DNA of 64,000 nt from Bordetella genomosp. 13 (GTDB lineage: Bacteria; Pseudomonadota; Gammaproteobacteria; Burkholderiales; Burkholderiaceae_B). A program made the translations under genes and the position numbers. Each line of letters starts with the position of its first letter. Position 1 is the stretch's first letter. This document shows, one piece after another, positions 27,112-38,323 of this stretch. The notes under the pieces were generated by a model that was given only the letters and a program-made list of their open reading frames with translations, did not search any database and was not told the origin of the DNA. Location of the stretch: assembly GCF_007679965.1 (NCBI RefSeq), contig NZ_VEHL01000005.1, positions 359,935-423,934 on the forward strand, read 5' to 3'.

Positions 27112-28002
27112 TCATTGCTCGTCGGGCGTGACGGATTCGGACGGTTGGCGTTGCGGCAGGCGGCGCACCCGCAGCCACAGCGCACGGCGCGCGTCGGCCC
27201 GGATGACCTCGATGCGCAGGTCGCCGTGCACGGCGCTGTCGCCGCGCTTGGGGATGCGGCTCAGTTCGCCGCCCAGCCAGCCGCCGACGCTGTCGTAGTC
27301 GTCGTCGGGCAGCTCCGTGTGGAACGTGTCGTTGAAGTGGCTGATCTCGGTGGCGGCCAGCAGGCGCCACTGGTTCTCGCCCTCGGGGATGATCGAGGCG
27401 TCGTCGTCCTCGTCGTACTCGTCCTCGATGTCGCCGACGATTTCCTCCAGCACGTCTTCCATCGTGACCAGGCCCGATATGCCGCCGTGTTCGTCGATGA
27501 CGATGGCCTGGTGGTTGCGGCTGACGCGGAAGTCGCGCAGCAGCACGTTCAGGCGCTTGGCTTCGGGGATGAACACGGCGGGGCGCACCAGCGCGCGCAG
27601 TTCGATGCCAGGCTCGAGCATGCAGCGCAGCAGGTCCTTGGCCAGTAGGATGCCGATGATGTTGTCGCGGTCGTCTTCGTAGACGGGGAAGCGCGAGTGC
27701 GCCGTCTCGATGACGATGGCCAGCAACTGAGGCAGGGGCTGGGCGATGTCCAGCAGGTCCATGCGCGCGCGCGGCACCATGATGTCGGCCACGGTGAGCT
27801 CGGACACGGCCAGCGCGCCCTTGATCATGGAATAGGATTCGGCGTCGATCAGCTCGCGGTCGTGCGCGGCTTCGAGTACGGCCTTGATGCCTTCGCGGTC
27901 TTCAGGCTCGCGTCGGACGAGGCCCAGGACGCGGTCGAGCAGGGACTTGGAGGATTTTGCGTTGCGCGCGGGGGCGTCGGTGGCAGGGTAAGGGTCGGAC
28001 AT
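27112..28002 (-). CDS. corC: CBS-domain protein CorC/YbeX
   Basis: 296 residues. A pair of CBS domains runs from ELTVADIMVPRARMDLLD to SGLVTMEDVLEEIVGDIEDEYDED, followed by a CorC_HlyC C-terminal domain (WRLLAATEISHFNDTF to GDLRIEVIRADARRALWLRV). It is the short YbeX-type form with no membrane domain. The family is tied to Mg/Co efflux and, in E. coli, to ribosome maintenance. It lies between ybeY and lnt, as in many proteobacteria. Confidence 0.93.
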   Translation of the reverse strand: MSDPYPATDAPARNAKSSKSLLDRVLGLVRREPEDREGIKAVLEAAHDRELIDAESYSMIKGALAVSELTVADIMVPRARMDLLDIAQPLPQLLAIVIETAHSRFPVYEDDRDNIIGILLAKDLLRCMLEPGIELRALVRPAVFIPEAKRLNVLLRDFRVSRNHQAIVIDEHGGISGLVTMEDVLEEIVGDIEDEYDEDDDASIIPEGENQWRLLAATEISHFNDTFHTELPDDDYDSVGGWLGGELSRIPKRGDSAVHGDLRIEVIRADARRALWLRVRRLPQRQPSESVTPDEQ

Positions 28003-28068
28003 CGTCCAAGCGGACAGGTTGGGGAAGGGCCAGCATAACCGAATCCCGGCTGCAGGTTTGTTACGTGA

Positions 28069-28551
28069 TTACCCGGCTGGCGCGATATAGGGGTCATCGA
28101 TGCCCATGCGGCCCAGCACGGCGGTCTCCAGTGCTTCCATGCGTTTGGCATCGCGCGCGCGGATGTGGTCGTAGCCCAGCGCGTGCAGCACCCCGTGGAT
28201 GGTGAGGTGGGCGGCGTGGTGCAGCAGGGACTTGCGTTGCTCGCGTGCCTCGCGGGCCAGCACCGGCACGCAGACGATGATGTCGCCGCGCGCGGCGCCG
28301 TCGGGACCGATGCCGTATTCGAAGGTCAGCACGTTGGTGGCGTAGTCCCGTCCACGGAATTCGCGGTTCAGGCGCCGGCCCTCGGCCTGTCCCACCAGCC
28401 GCAGGCTGAGTTCCGCGGCCTGGAAGTCGACCATGCCGTCATCGGCCGCGCCCGCCAGGGCGTACTGCGCCCAGCGGCGCAGGCGCCAGCGCGGCAGGCG
28501 CGGCTCGGCCACGCCGTACTGCACGGCCAGGGACAGCTCAGGACTCTTCAT
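28069..28551 (-). CDS. ybeY: Endoribonuclease YbeY (rRNA maturation factor)
   Basis: 160-residue zinc metalloprotein. The family signature H-x3-H-x5-H is present as HGVLHALGYDH near residues 124-134, and the conserved FRGRDYATNVLTFEY segment precedes it. It takes part in 16S rRNA 3' maturation and ribosome quality control. Its start overlaps the phoH end by 14 bases, implying translational coupling. Confidence 0.96.
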   Translation of the reverse strand: MKSPELSLAVQYGVAEPRLPRWRLRRWAQYALAGAADDGMVDFQAAELSLRLVGQAEGRRLNREFRGRDYATNVLTFEYGIGPDGAARGDIIVCVPVLAREAREQRKSLLHHAAHLTIHGVLHALGYDHIRARDAKRMEALETAVLGRMGIDDPYIAPAG

Positions 28552-29569
28552 CGGCGGCGGCCTGGTCGTAGGCGTCGACGATGCGCGCCACCAGCGGGTG
28601 CCGCACCACGTCGCGGCTGGTGAAGCGGGTGGTGGCGATGCCCTGCACCTGCTCCAGCACCTGTACCGCGTGCGCCAGGCCGCTGCGCTGGCCGCGCGGC
28701 AGGTCGACCTGCGACGGGTCGCCGGTGATGACGGCCTTGCTGCCGAAACCGATGCGGGTCAGGAACATCTTCATCTGTTCGGGCGTCGTGTTCTGCGCCT
28801 CGTCCAGGATGACGAAGGCGTGGTTCAGCGTGCGGCCGCGCATGTAGGCCAGCGGGGCGATCTCGATGGTCTGCTTCTCGAACAGGCGCTGCACGCGGTC
28901 GAAGCCCATCAGGTCGTACAGGGCGTCGTACAGCGGACGCAGGTACGGGTCGACCTTTTGCGCCAGGTCGCCGGGCAGGAAGCCCAGGCGTTCGCCGGCC
29001 TCGACGGCCGGGCGCGTCAACACCAGGCGTTGCACGGTCTCGCGCTCCATGGCGTCGATGGCGCACGCCACCGCCAGCCAGGTCTTGCCGGTGCCGGCCG
29101 GACCCACGCCGAAGGTGATGTCGTGCTTGAGGATGTTTTCCAGGTAGTCGCGCTGGCGCGGCGTGCGGGGACGCAGGTCGGAGCGGCGGGTGCGCAGCAG
29201 CGGCGCGCCGTCGTCGTTGTCGGGGCCGGGCAGGCCGTTGGCGCCCAGTTCGCGCGGGTCGGCCTGCACCTCGGAGGGCCGGCCGACGCCGATCTCCACG
29301 AGCCCGAGCTGGATGTCGTCGATCGACAGGGCGCGATGCGTGGCCTGATCGTGGAAGCGGCGCAGCGCGCGGCCGGCCAGCTCGGCCTGTTCGCCCTCGA
29401 TGGTGACGCGCGAGCCGCGCCGCGACAGGCGCACGCCCATGCCGTCGGCCAGCTGGCGCAGGTTTTCATCGAGCGGGCCGCACAGGTTGGCCAGGTGGGT
29501 GTTGTCGCCATCCAGCGTGACGATCATGGGCATCTGCCGCTTGGCGCGGCTGCGGGGGGCTGTACTCAT
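28538..29569 (-). CDS. ybeZ: PhoH-like ATPase (YbeZ)
   Basis: 343-residue P-loop protein. The Walker A motif is [15 protein letters not shown] and the Walker B region [21 protein letters not shown]. An N-terminal KH/PIN-like region precedes the ATPase core. YbeZ partners YbeY in RNA metabolism. The start overlaps the miaB stop (ATGA) and the end overlaps ybeY, a tightly coupled operon. Confidence 0.95.
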   Translation of the reverse strand: MSTAPRSRAKRQMPMIVTLDGDNTHLANLCGPLDENLRQLADGMGVRLSRRGSRVTIEGEQAELAGRALRRFHDQATHRALSIDDIQLGLVEIGVGRPSEVQADPRELGANGLPGPDNDDGAPLLRTRRSDLRPRTPRQRDYLENILKHDITFGVGPAGTGKTWLAVACAIDAMERETVQRLVLTRPAVEAGERLGFLPGDLAQKVDPYLRPLYDALYDLMGFDRVQRLFEKQTIEIAPLAYMRGRTLNHAFVILDEAQNTTPEQMKMFLTRIGFGSKAVITGDPSQVDLPRGQRSGLAHAVQVLEQVQGIATTRFTSRDVVRHPLVARIVDAYDQAAADEES

Positions 29570-31029
29570 TCGGTATCCTGTCCAGCGGGCATGGCGGCGC
29601 CCTCGTGCCGCGTACCGCGGCTTTCGCTCAGGGCCACGCGGCCACGCAGGGTGTTGGTGTTGGCATGCGTGATCTCGACGTCGATCATCTGCCCGATCAG
29701 GCGGGCAGGCGCGGCGAAGTTCACGATGCGGTTGTTCTCGGTGCGGCCCATCAGCTCGCTGGCGTCGCGGCGTGATTCGCCTTCGACCAGCACGCGCTGG
29801 CGCGTGCCGACCATGCCCTGGGCGATGGCGGCGGCCTGCTCGTTGATCAGGGCCTGCAGGCGCTGCAGGCGGCGCAGCTTCAAGTCCTGCGGCGTGTCGT
29901 CGTGCAGGTCGGCGGCCGGCGTGCCGGGGCGGCGCGAATAGACGAAGGAGAACGAGGTGTCGAAGCCGACGTCCTCGATCAGCTTCATGGTCTTTTCGAA
30001 GTCTTCCTCGGTCTCGCCGGGAAAGCCCACGATGAAGTCGGACGACAGCGTCAGGCCAGGGCGCGCGGCGCGCAGCTTGCGCACCACCGACTTGAATTCC
30101 AGCGCCGTGTAGCCGCGCTTCATGGCGGCTAGCACGCGGTCGCTGCCGGCCTGCACCGGCAGGTGCAGGAACGACACCAGCTTGGGCAGGTGCGCGTAGG
30201 CGTCGACCATGCGCTGGGTCATTTCCTTGGGGTGCGAGGTGGTGTAGCGGATGCGCTCGATGCCGGGGATCTCGTGCACGTATTCCAGCAGCGTGGCGAA
30301 GTCGGCGATCTCGCCCGAGTCACCCATGGCGCCGCGGTAGGCGTTGACGTTCTGGCCCAGCAGCGTCACTTCCTTCACGCCCTGGTCGGCCAGGTCGGCC
30401 ACCTCGACCAGCACGTCGTCGAACGGGCGCGAGACCTCGTCGCCGCGCGTGTACGGCACCACGCAGAAACTGCAGTACTTGCTGCAGCCTTCCATGATGG
30501 ACACGAAGGCCGTGGCCCCGTCCACGCGCGGCGGCGGCAGGGAGTCGAACTTCTCGATCTCGGGAAAACTGATGTCGACCTGCGAGCGGCCCTGCGCGCG
30601 GCGGCGGGCGATGAGCTCGGGCAGGCGATGCAGGGTCTGCGGGCCGAACACCACGTCGACGTAGGGCGCGCGCTTGACGATGGCCTCGCCCTCCTGGCTG
30701 GCCACGCAGCCGCCGACGCCGATGACCAGGCGCGGATTGAGCTTCTTCAGGTGCTGCACGCGGCCCAGGTCGGAGAACACCTTCTCCTGCGCCTTCTCGC
30801 GCACCGAACAGGTGTTGAACAGGATGACGTCGGCGTCCTCGGGCGTGTCGGTCAGCTCCAGGCCCTGGTCGGCGCGCAGCACGTCGGCCATCTTGTCCGA
30901 GTCGTACTCGTTCATCTGGCAGCCGAAGGTGCGGATATAGAGCTTGCGGGGGCCGGCGGCATCGGGCGCCGCGGTGGGAACGGTCGCGTCGGCCGGGGCC
31001 GGCGCGCGCTTGAGCAGGGTTTCTTGCAT
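29566..31029 (-). CDS. miaB: tRNA-2-methylthio-N6-dimethylallyladenosine synthase
   Basis: 487-residue radical-SAM methylthiotransferase acting on A37 of tRNAs. The N-terminal UPF0004 cluster cysteines are in [23 protein letters not shown] and [11 protein letters not shown]; the SAM-cluster motif is [13 protein letters not shown]; a TRAM domain closes the protein ([23 protein letters not shown]). I start at 31029 ([10 protein letters not shown]); the longer open frame to 31260 has no family support. The N terminus before [10 protein letters not shown] is a variable Ala/Pro tail. First gene of the operon with ybeZ, ybeY, corC and lnt. Confidence 0.96.
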   Translation of the reverse strand: MQETLLKRAPAPADATVPTAAPDAAGPRKLYIRTFGCQMNEYDSDKMADVLRADQGLELTDTPEDADVILFNTCSVREKAQEKVFSDLGRVQHLKKLNPRLVIGVGGCVASQEGEAIVKRAPYVDVVFGPQTLHRLPELIARRRAQGRSQVDISFPEIEKFDSLPPPRVDGATAFVSIMEGCSKYCSFCVVPYTRGDEVSRPFDDVLVEVADLADQGVKEVTLLGQNVNAYRGAMGDSGEIADFATLLEYVHEIPGIERIRYTTSHPKEMTQRMVDAYAHLPKLVSFLHLPVQAGSDRVLAAMKRGYTALEFKSVVRKLRAARPGLTLSSDFIVGFPGETEEDFEKTMKLIEDVGFDTSFSFVYSRRPGTPAADLHDDTPQDLKLRRLQRLQALINEQAAAIAQGMVGTRQRVLVEGESRRDASELMGRTENNRIVNFAAPARLIGQMIDVEITHANTNTLRGRVALSESRGTRHEGAAMPAGQDTE

Positions 31030-31295
31030 CGGGGTTCGCCGTGACGGGTGTAGATCCCGGGGGCGCCAAGGAAAAACGAGCATTTTAACGTGTGCCGCCT
31101 TCGCGGGCACGGGGGCCGCCCGAAGCGGCCGCGGGCGCGTTGCCGGCGGGGCCGTCCGCCGCCGCTGGCGCCCGCTTGCCAACGTGACAGAAATGTTCCC
31201 ATCAACATTCAGCAACCCTCGTTGCCATTCGGCCATGAAATTCCGCCGGGCCCCTCCCATAATCGATCCAGGTCATCGCAGAGGGGCAGTCCCGC

Positions 31296-32297
31296 ATGGC
31301 GGACGACAACAAGACGGTGTTGGTGCTGGGCGCGCAGGGAGGCATAGGCGGTGAAGTGGCCCGCCAGCTGCGCGATACGGGCTGGCAGGTGCGCGCGCTG
31401 CGGCGTGGCGACGTGCCCGCGTCCGAGCCGCGCGACGGCATGCTGTGGCTGCGCGGGGACGCCATGGACGCCGAAGGGATCGCCCTGGCGGCACGCGGTT
31501 GTTCCGTCATCGTGCACGCGGTCAATCCGCCGGGCTACCGGCGCTGGGGCGAACTGGTCCTGCCCATGCTGGGACATACCCTGGCGGCCGCCCGCGGCGA
31601 GGGCGCCACGGTGGTGCTGCCGGGCACGCTGTACAACTACGGTCCCGATGCCTTTCCGACGCCAGACGAGGATGGGCCGCAGAATCCCCCCACCCGAAAG
31701 GGCGCGATACGCGTGCGCATGGAGCAGCGTCTGCGGGAAGAGACCGAACGCGGCGGCATGCGCGCCCTGATCGTGCGGGCCGGCGATTTCTTCGGGCCGG
31801 GCGCGCGCAACAACTGGTTTTCGCAGGCCCTGGTCAAGCCGGGTCGGACGGTGTCGCGCATCGCGTTGCCGGGCGAGCCCGGCGTGGGCCACCAGTGGTC
31901 CTACCTGCCCGACGTGGCGCGCACCATGGTCGAGCTGCTGGCGCGCCGCGAGCAGCTGGCGCCGTTCGCCCGCTATCACATGGGCGGTCACTGGGACGAG
32001 GACGGCACCCGGATGGCCGACACGATCCGCGCGGCCATGGTGCAGCACGGCGCCCGGGCGCCGCGCGTGGCGCGGTTTCCGTGGTGGCTGAGCCGGGTCG
32101 GCGCGCCGTTCTCGCAGACACTGCGCGAGATGGGCGAACTGCGCTATCTGTGGCGCACGCCTGTGCGCTTGGACAACGCCAGGCTGCTGGGCCTGCTGGG
32201 ACGAGAGCCGCACACCCCGTGGGACGAGGCGGTGCAGACGACGCTGGCCAGCCTGGGGTGCTTTCCCCGGAGCGCCGAGCGTACGGTGCCGGGCTGA
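31296..32297 (+). CDS. Atypical SDR / NAD-dependent epimerase-like protein
   Basis: 333 residues. The N-terminal Rossmann fold has GxxGxxG at 12-18 (VLVLGAQGGIGGEVA), and later segments (VHAVNPPGYRRWGE, TLYNYGPDAFPTPDED, IVRAGDFFGPG) match NAD(P)-binding epimerase/dehydratase-like proteins. The usual YxxxK catalytic pair is not obvious: after LYNYG comes KGAIRVRMEQRL, so catalysis may differ. It stands alone, divergent from miaB and convergent with secF. Confidence 0.85.
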   Translation: MADDNKTVLVLGAQGGIGGEVARQLRDTGWQVRALRRGDVPASEPRDGMLWLRGDAMDAEGIALAARGCSVIVHAVNPPGYRRWGELVLPMLGHTLAAARGEGATVVLPGTLYNYGPDAFPTPDEDGPQNPPTRKGAIRVRMEQRLREETERGGMRALIVRAGDFFGPGARNNWFSQALVKPGRTVSRIALPGEPGVGHQWSYLPDVARTMVELLARREQLAPFARYHMGGHWDEDGTRMADTIRAAMVQHGARAPRVARFPWWLSRVGAPFSQTLREMGELRYLWRTPVRLDNARLLGLLGREPHTPWDEAVQTTLASLGCFPRSAERTVPG

Positions 32298-32319
32298 CGC
32301 GCTGCGGATGAAATGAAAC

Positions 32320-32340
32320 GGGGCCGCGCGATGCGGCCCC
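32320..32340. terminator. Convergent terminator hairpin
   Basis: Perfect 8-bp stem GGGGCCGC-GCGAT-GCGGCCCC between the SDR gene and secF. No T tract. Confidence 0.6.
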
Positions 32341-32351
32341 GGGGTGTCGGA

Positions 32352-32400
32352 TCAGGCGGCCTTTTCAGGCGACCTGTCAGGCGACCTGTCAGGCGACCTC
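32352..32400. repeat. 12-bp tandem repeat overlapping the secF stop
   Basis: On the minus strand the secF end is followed by two extra copies of CAGGTCGCCTGA (32377-32388 and 32365-32376) and a degenerate third (from 32364 down to 32352). The unit is a copy of the gene's own last three codons plus stop. Because the period is 12, the first two extra TGA codons stay in frame. Confidence 0.9.
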
Positions 32401-33321
32401 GACGTCCTCGTCCTTCTTGACGGGCTTGACCATGTCTTCGCGCTTGATGCCCATCCACATGGCCAGCGCGGCCGCCACGAACACCGACGAATAGATGCCG
32501 AACCAGATGCCGATGACCAGCGCCAGCGCGAAGTAGTGCAGCGTCGGGCCGCCGAAGAACAGCATGGCCAGCACCATCATCGTGGTGGAACCGTGCGTGA
32601 TGATGGTGCGCGAGATGGTCTGCGTGATGGCGCTGTTGATCACTTCCTGGGTGTTGGCCTTGCGATACTTGCGGAAGTTTTCGCGGATCCGGTCCATGAT
32701 GACCACGGATTCGTTCACCGAGTAGCCCAGCACCGCCAGCACGCCGGCCAGCACCGCCAGCGAGAACTCCCACTGGAAGAACGCGAAGAAGCCCAGGATG
32801 ATCACCACGTCGTGCAGGTTGGCGATGACCCCGGCCACCGCGAACTTCCATTCGAAGCGGAAGCCCAGGTAGACCATGATGCCCAGCACCACCACCAGCA
32901 GGGCCATCAGGCCGTTGTGCAGCAGTTCCTCGCCCACCTGCGGGCCGACGAACTCGACGCGGCGCAGCTCGACCGACGGGTCGGCCGCCTTGAGCGCCTG
33001 CATGACCGATTCGCTTTGCGTGGCCGAGGTCTGGCCCTGGCTCACCGGCAGGCGGATCATGACGTCGCGCGAGGTGCCGAAGTTGGCCACCTGGAAATCG
33101 GTGTAGCCCAGCTTGGACACCGCGCCGCGCACGTTCTCAAGCTGCACGGTCTGCGCGTAGCTGACTTCCATGACCGTGCCGCCGGTGAATTCGATCGACA
33201 GGTGGAAGCCGCGCGTGAGGATGAAGAACACCGCGGCCAGGAAGGTGATCAGACTGATGGCGTTCAGCACCAGCGCGTGGCGCATGAACGGGATGGTGCG
33301 GTGGATCCGGAAGAATTCCAT
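32389..33321 (-). CDS. secF: Protein translocase subunit SecF
   Basis: 310-residue inner-membrane protein with six transmembrane helices and a periplasmic loop. Signatures: FHLSIEFTGGTVMEV after helix 1, GYSVNESVVIMDRIRENFRKY, and VINSAITQTISRTIITHGSTTMMV. With SecD it uses the proton gradient to help late steps of Sec export. It starts 18 bases after secD. The stop is the first of several tandem stops. Confidence 0.97.
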   Translation of the reverse strand: MEFFRIHRTIPFMRHALVLNAISLITFLAAVFFILTRGFHLSIEFTGGTVMEVSYAQTVQLENVRGAVSKLGYTDFQVANFGTSRDVMIRLPVSQGQTSATQSESVMQALKAADPSVELRRVEFVGPQVGEELLHNGLMALLVVVLGIMVYLGFRFEWKFAVAGVIANLHDVVIILGFFAFFQWEFSLAVLAGVLAVLGYSVNESVVIMDRIRENFRKYRKANTQEVINSAITQTISRTIITHGSTTMMVLAMLFFGGPTLHYFALALVIGIWFGIYSSVFVAAALAMWMGIKREDMVKPVKKDEDVEVA

Positions 33322-33339
33322 GTTGCTTCGCCCTAGGGG

Positions 33340-35271
33340 TTACTTGACGGCCGGCGCGTCGCCGTTGCCGTTCTTGCCTTTGGAGGCGGGGGCATCGGTG
33401 CCCGGACGCCACACGGTGCCGACCGAGATGCTGGTCAGCTTGCGCTGGCGGCCGTACCACAGGTTGGCCAGGGCGCGCACGCCCACCACCGACGAGAACA
33501 TCGAGGTGAGGATGCCCAGGCAGTGCACCACCGCGAAACCGCGGATGGGGCCCGAGCCGAACGCCAGCAGGGCCAGGCCCACGATCAGCGTGGTGAGGTT
33601 CGAGTCGAGGATGGTGCCCCAGGCGCGTTCGAAGCCGTGGTGGATGGCCTGCTGCGGCGTGGCCCCGTTGCGCAGTTCCTCGCGGATGCGCTCGTTGATC
33701 AGCACGTTGGCGTCGATGGCCATGCCCAGCGTGAGCGCGATGGCCGCGATGCCGGGCAGGGTCAGCGTGGCCTGCAGCATGGACAGCAGGGCCAGCAGGA
33801 ACAGCACGTTCATCGTCAGGCCGACGGTGGAGAACACGCCGAACAGGTGGTAGTACAGGATGATGAAGACGGCGATGGCCAGGAAGCCGTACAGCGTGGA
33901 GTCGAAGCCCTTCGCGATGTTGTCGGCGCCCAGGCTGGGGCCGATGGTGCGTTCCTCGATGATGGACATCGGCGCGGCCAGCGAGCCGGCGCGCAGCAGC
34001 AGCGCGGTGTCGGCGGCTTCCTCGGCGGTCATGCTGCCGGAGATCTGCACCTGGCCGCCGCCGATTTCGCCGCGGATGACCGGCGCGGTGACCACTTCGC
34101 CCTTGCCGTTCTCGAACAGCAGGATGGCCATGCGCTTGCCGACGTTGTCGCGGGTGACGTCGCGGAAGATGCGCGCGCCCTTGCTGTCCAGCGTCAGGTG
34201 CACGGCGGCCTGCTGGGTCTGCTGGTCGCGGCCCGGCTGGGCATCCTGCAGGTTCTCGCCGGTGAGCACGACCTGGCGGCGCACCAGCACGGGACCGCCG
34301 TTGCGGTCGGTGTAGCGTTCCAGGCCGAAGGGCACGGTGCCGTTGGCCAGCGCGCTCATCGAGGCCGGCGAGTCGTCGACCATGCGGATCTCGAGGGTGG
34401 CGGTGCGGCCCAGCAGTTCCTTGGCCTTGGCCACGTCCTGCACGCCGGGCAGCTGGACGATGATGCGGTCGGCGCCCTGCTGCTGGATGACCGGTTCGGC
34501 CACGCCCAGCTCGTTGATGCGGTTGTGCAGGGTGTTGATGTTCTGCTTGAGCGCATTGTCCTGCACGCGCGTGACGGCGGCGGGGCTGAGCTGGCCGGTG
34601 AGCTGGGGACGGCCGCCGTCGCTGTTCTCGGTGTAGGTCAGTTCGGTCAGGCGGCTGCGCAGCGCGTCATGGGCGCGCGAACGGTCGCCTTCGTTGGCGA
34701 AGGTGGCCACCACCGACATGCCCGCGCGTTCGACGCCGGACACGTTGATCTTCTGGTCGCGCAGCACGCTGCGCACGTCGGCGGACAGCGAGTCGTAGCG
34801 GGCGGTCAGGGCGCCCTGCATGTCGACCTGCAGCAGGAAGTGCACGCCGCCGCGCAGGTCCAGGCCCAGGTACATGGGACGCGGCTCGAAGAATCCCAGC
34901 CAGCGCATCCAGGTGGGGGAGGCGGGCAGCAGGTTCAGTGCGACGGTGTAGCGGGGGTCGCCGGCATCGGTGTTCAGGGCGTGGTCGATGACATCGCGGG
35001 CCTGCAACTGCACGTCGGTGGACGCGAAGCGGGCGCGCACGGTGCCCAGCGTGCCGTTCAATTCGTAGTACACGCTGGTGGGCTCGATCTTGGCATTGGC
35101 CAGGATCTGCTGGATCTGCTCCAGCAGCGCGGGCTCGACCTTGGTGGTGGCCTTGGCGCTGGAAATCTGCACGGCGGGGGACTCGCCGTAGAAGTTGGGC
35201 AGCGTGTAGAGCAGGCCGATCACGACCGCGACCAGGACCGTGATGTATTTCCAGAGAGGATAGCGGTTCAT
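33340..35271 (-). CDS. secD: Protein translocase subunit SecD
   Basis: 643-residue partner of SecF, with one N-terminal helix, a large periplasmic region and five C-terminal helices. Signatures: LGLDLRGGVHFLLQVDM, NELGVAEPVIQQQGADRIIVQLPG, and GMAIDANVLINERIREELRNG. Normal length for proteobacteria. Part of queA-tgt-yajC-secD-secF. Confidence 0.98.
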   Translation of the reverse strand: MNRYPLWKYITVLVAVVIGLLYTLPNFYGESPAVQISSAKATTKVEPALLEQIQQILANAKIEPTSVYYELNGTLGTVRARFASTDVQLQARDVIDHALNTDAGDPRYTVALNLLPASPTWMRWLGFFEPRPMYLGLDLRGGVHFLLQVDMQGALTARYDSLSADVRSVLRDQKINVSGVERAGMSVVATFANEGDRSRAHDALRSRLTELTYTENSDGGRPQLTGQLSPAAVTRVQDNALKQNINTLHNRINELGVAEPVIQQQGADRIIVQLPGVQDVAKAKELLGRTATLEIRMVDDSPASMSALANGTVPFGLERYTDRNGGPVLVRRQVVLTGENLQDAQPGRDQQTQQAAVHLTLDSKGARIFRDVTRDNVGKRMAILLFENGKGEVVTAPVIRGEIGGGQVQISGSMTAEEAADTALLLRAGSLAAPMSIIEERTIGPSLGADNIAKGFDSTLYGFLAIAVFIILYYHLFGVFSTVGLTMNVLFLLALLSMLQATLTLPGIAAIALTLGMAIDANVLINERIREELRNGATPQQAIHHGFERAWGTILDSNLTTLIVGLALLAFGSGPIRGFAVVHCLGILTSMFSSVVGVRALANLWYGRQRKLTSISVGTVWRPGTDAPASKGKNGNGDAPAVK

Positions 35272-35301
35272 TGCCGGCGAATGATGCGAAAAGAAGACGA
35301 A

Positions 35302-35321
35302 AGGCCCCGCGTACGGGGCCT
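35302..35321 (-). terminator. Hairpin between yajC and secD
   Basis: AGGCCCC-GCGTAC-GGGGCCT gives a 7-bp stem followed on the minus strand by TTTCGTCTTCTTTT. In an operon it probably acts as a partial terminator that sets the yajC:secDF ratio. Confidence 0.55.
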
Positions 35322-35331
35322 GATCAGATGC

Positions 35332-35676
35332 TTACAGGGCCTTGATGGTTCCCTTGGGCAGCACGGTCGTGACCGAGGTCTTCTGCATGATCACCTCGAC
35401 GGGCTTGTCGGCCAGGTCGGAGATCTCGACCGTGACGTAGCTGTCGGTGACCTTGGACACCTTGCCCAGCATGCCGCCGGCGGTGACGACCTCGTCGCCC
35501 TTGGCCAGCGCGGCCACCATGTTGCGGTGTTCTTTCTGGCGCTTCATCTGCGGACGGATCATCAGGAAGTAGAGGATCACGAACATCAGCACGATGGGCA
35601 GCATGCCCATCAGCGCGTTGCCTTCCGGAGCGGCGGCCTGGGCCAGGACGAGGCCGGCGGTGTCGATTGCGGACAT
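35332..35676 (-). CDS. yajC: Preprotein translocase accessory subunit YajC
   Basis: 114-residue protein: one N-terminal transmembrane helix (LMGMLPIVLMFVILYFLMI), the RPQMKRQKEHRNMVAALAKGDEVVTAGG core, and a soluble C-terminal domain. An AGGAG site precedes the ATG at 35676. YajC associates with SecDF. The frame is open upstream to 35808 but only the shorter form matches the family. Confidence 0.96.
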   Translation of the reverse strand: MSAIDTAGLVLAQAAAPEGNALMGMLPIVLMFVILYFLMIRPQMKRQKEHRNMVAALAKGDEVVTAGGMLGKVSKVTDSYVTVEISDLADKPVEVIMQKTSVTTVLPKGTIKAL

Positions 35677-35938
35677 GGTTGTACTCCTGCAAATATCAGT
35701 GTTTTTGGGTTGGCGGGTGACGGGCCCGGCCGGCTTCGAGGCCGACTCTGGCCGGCACGGCGCCTGGCCGTGCCGGGTTCCGGGATTTTCCCGGTATACC
35801 GTCCCCACATCTCATCGCGCCCTGTCCCCGCGCGAGCCTTTGAACAGGGCAAGCCGGCTATTGTAGCGGGGTTGCCTGGCAGCCGCGCGACAGGAGTCCG
35901 GAGGGCGCGCGCACCCCCTTCGCGGGGGCGGATCGGCG

Positions 35939-38206
<2,268 letters not shown>

Positions 38207-38323
38207 CTATTGTATGACGGCGCGAAAACACCGCCCACCGGCCCGGCAAAGCCCGGCCGTGGGCTGCCCGCAAGCTTGATTCGGTATGCTCACGGTTTTC
38301 TGGAACATGGCGGCGCGGCGGGT

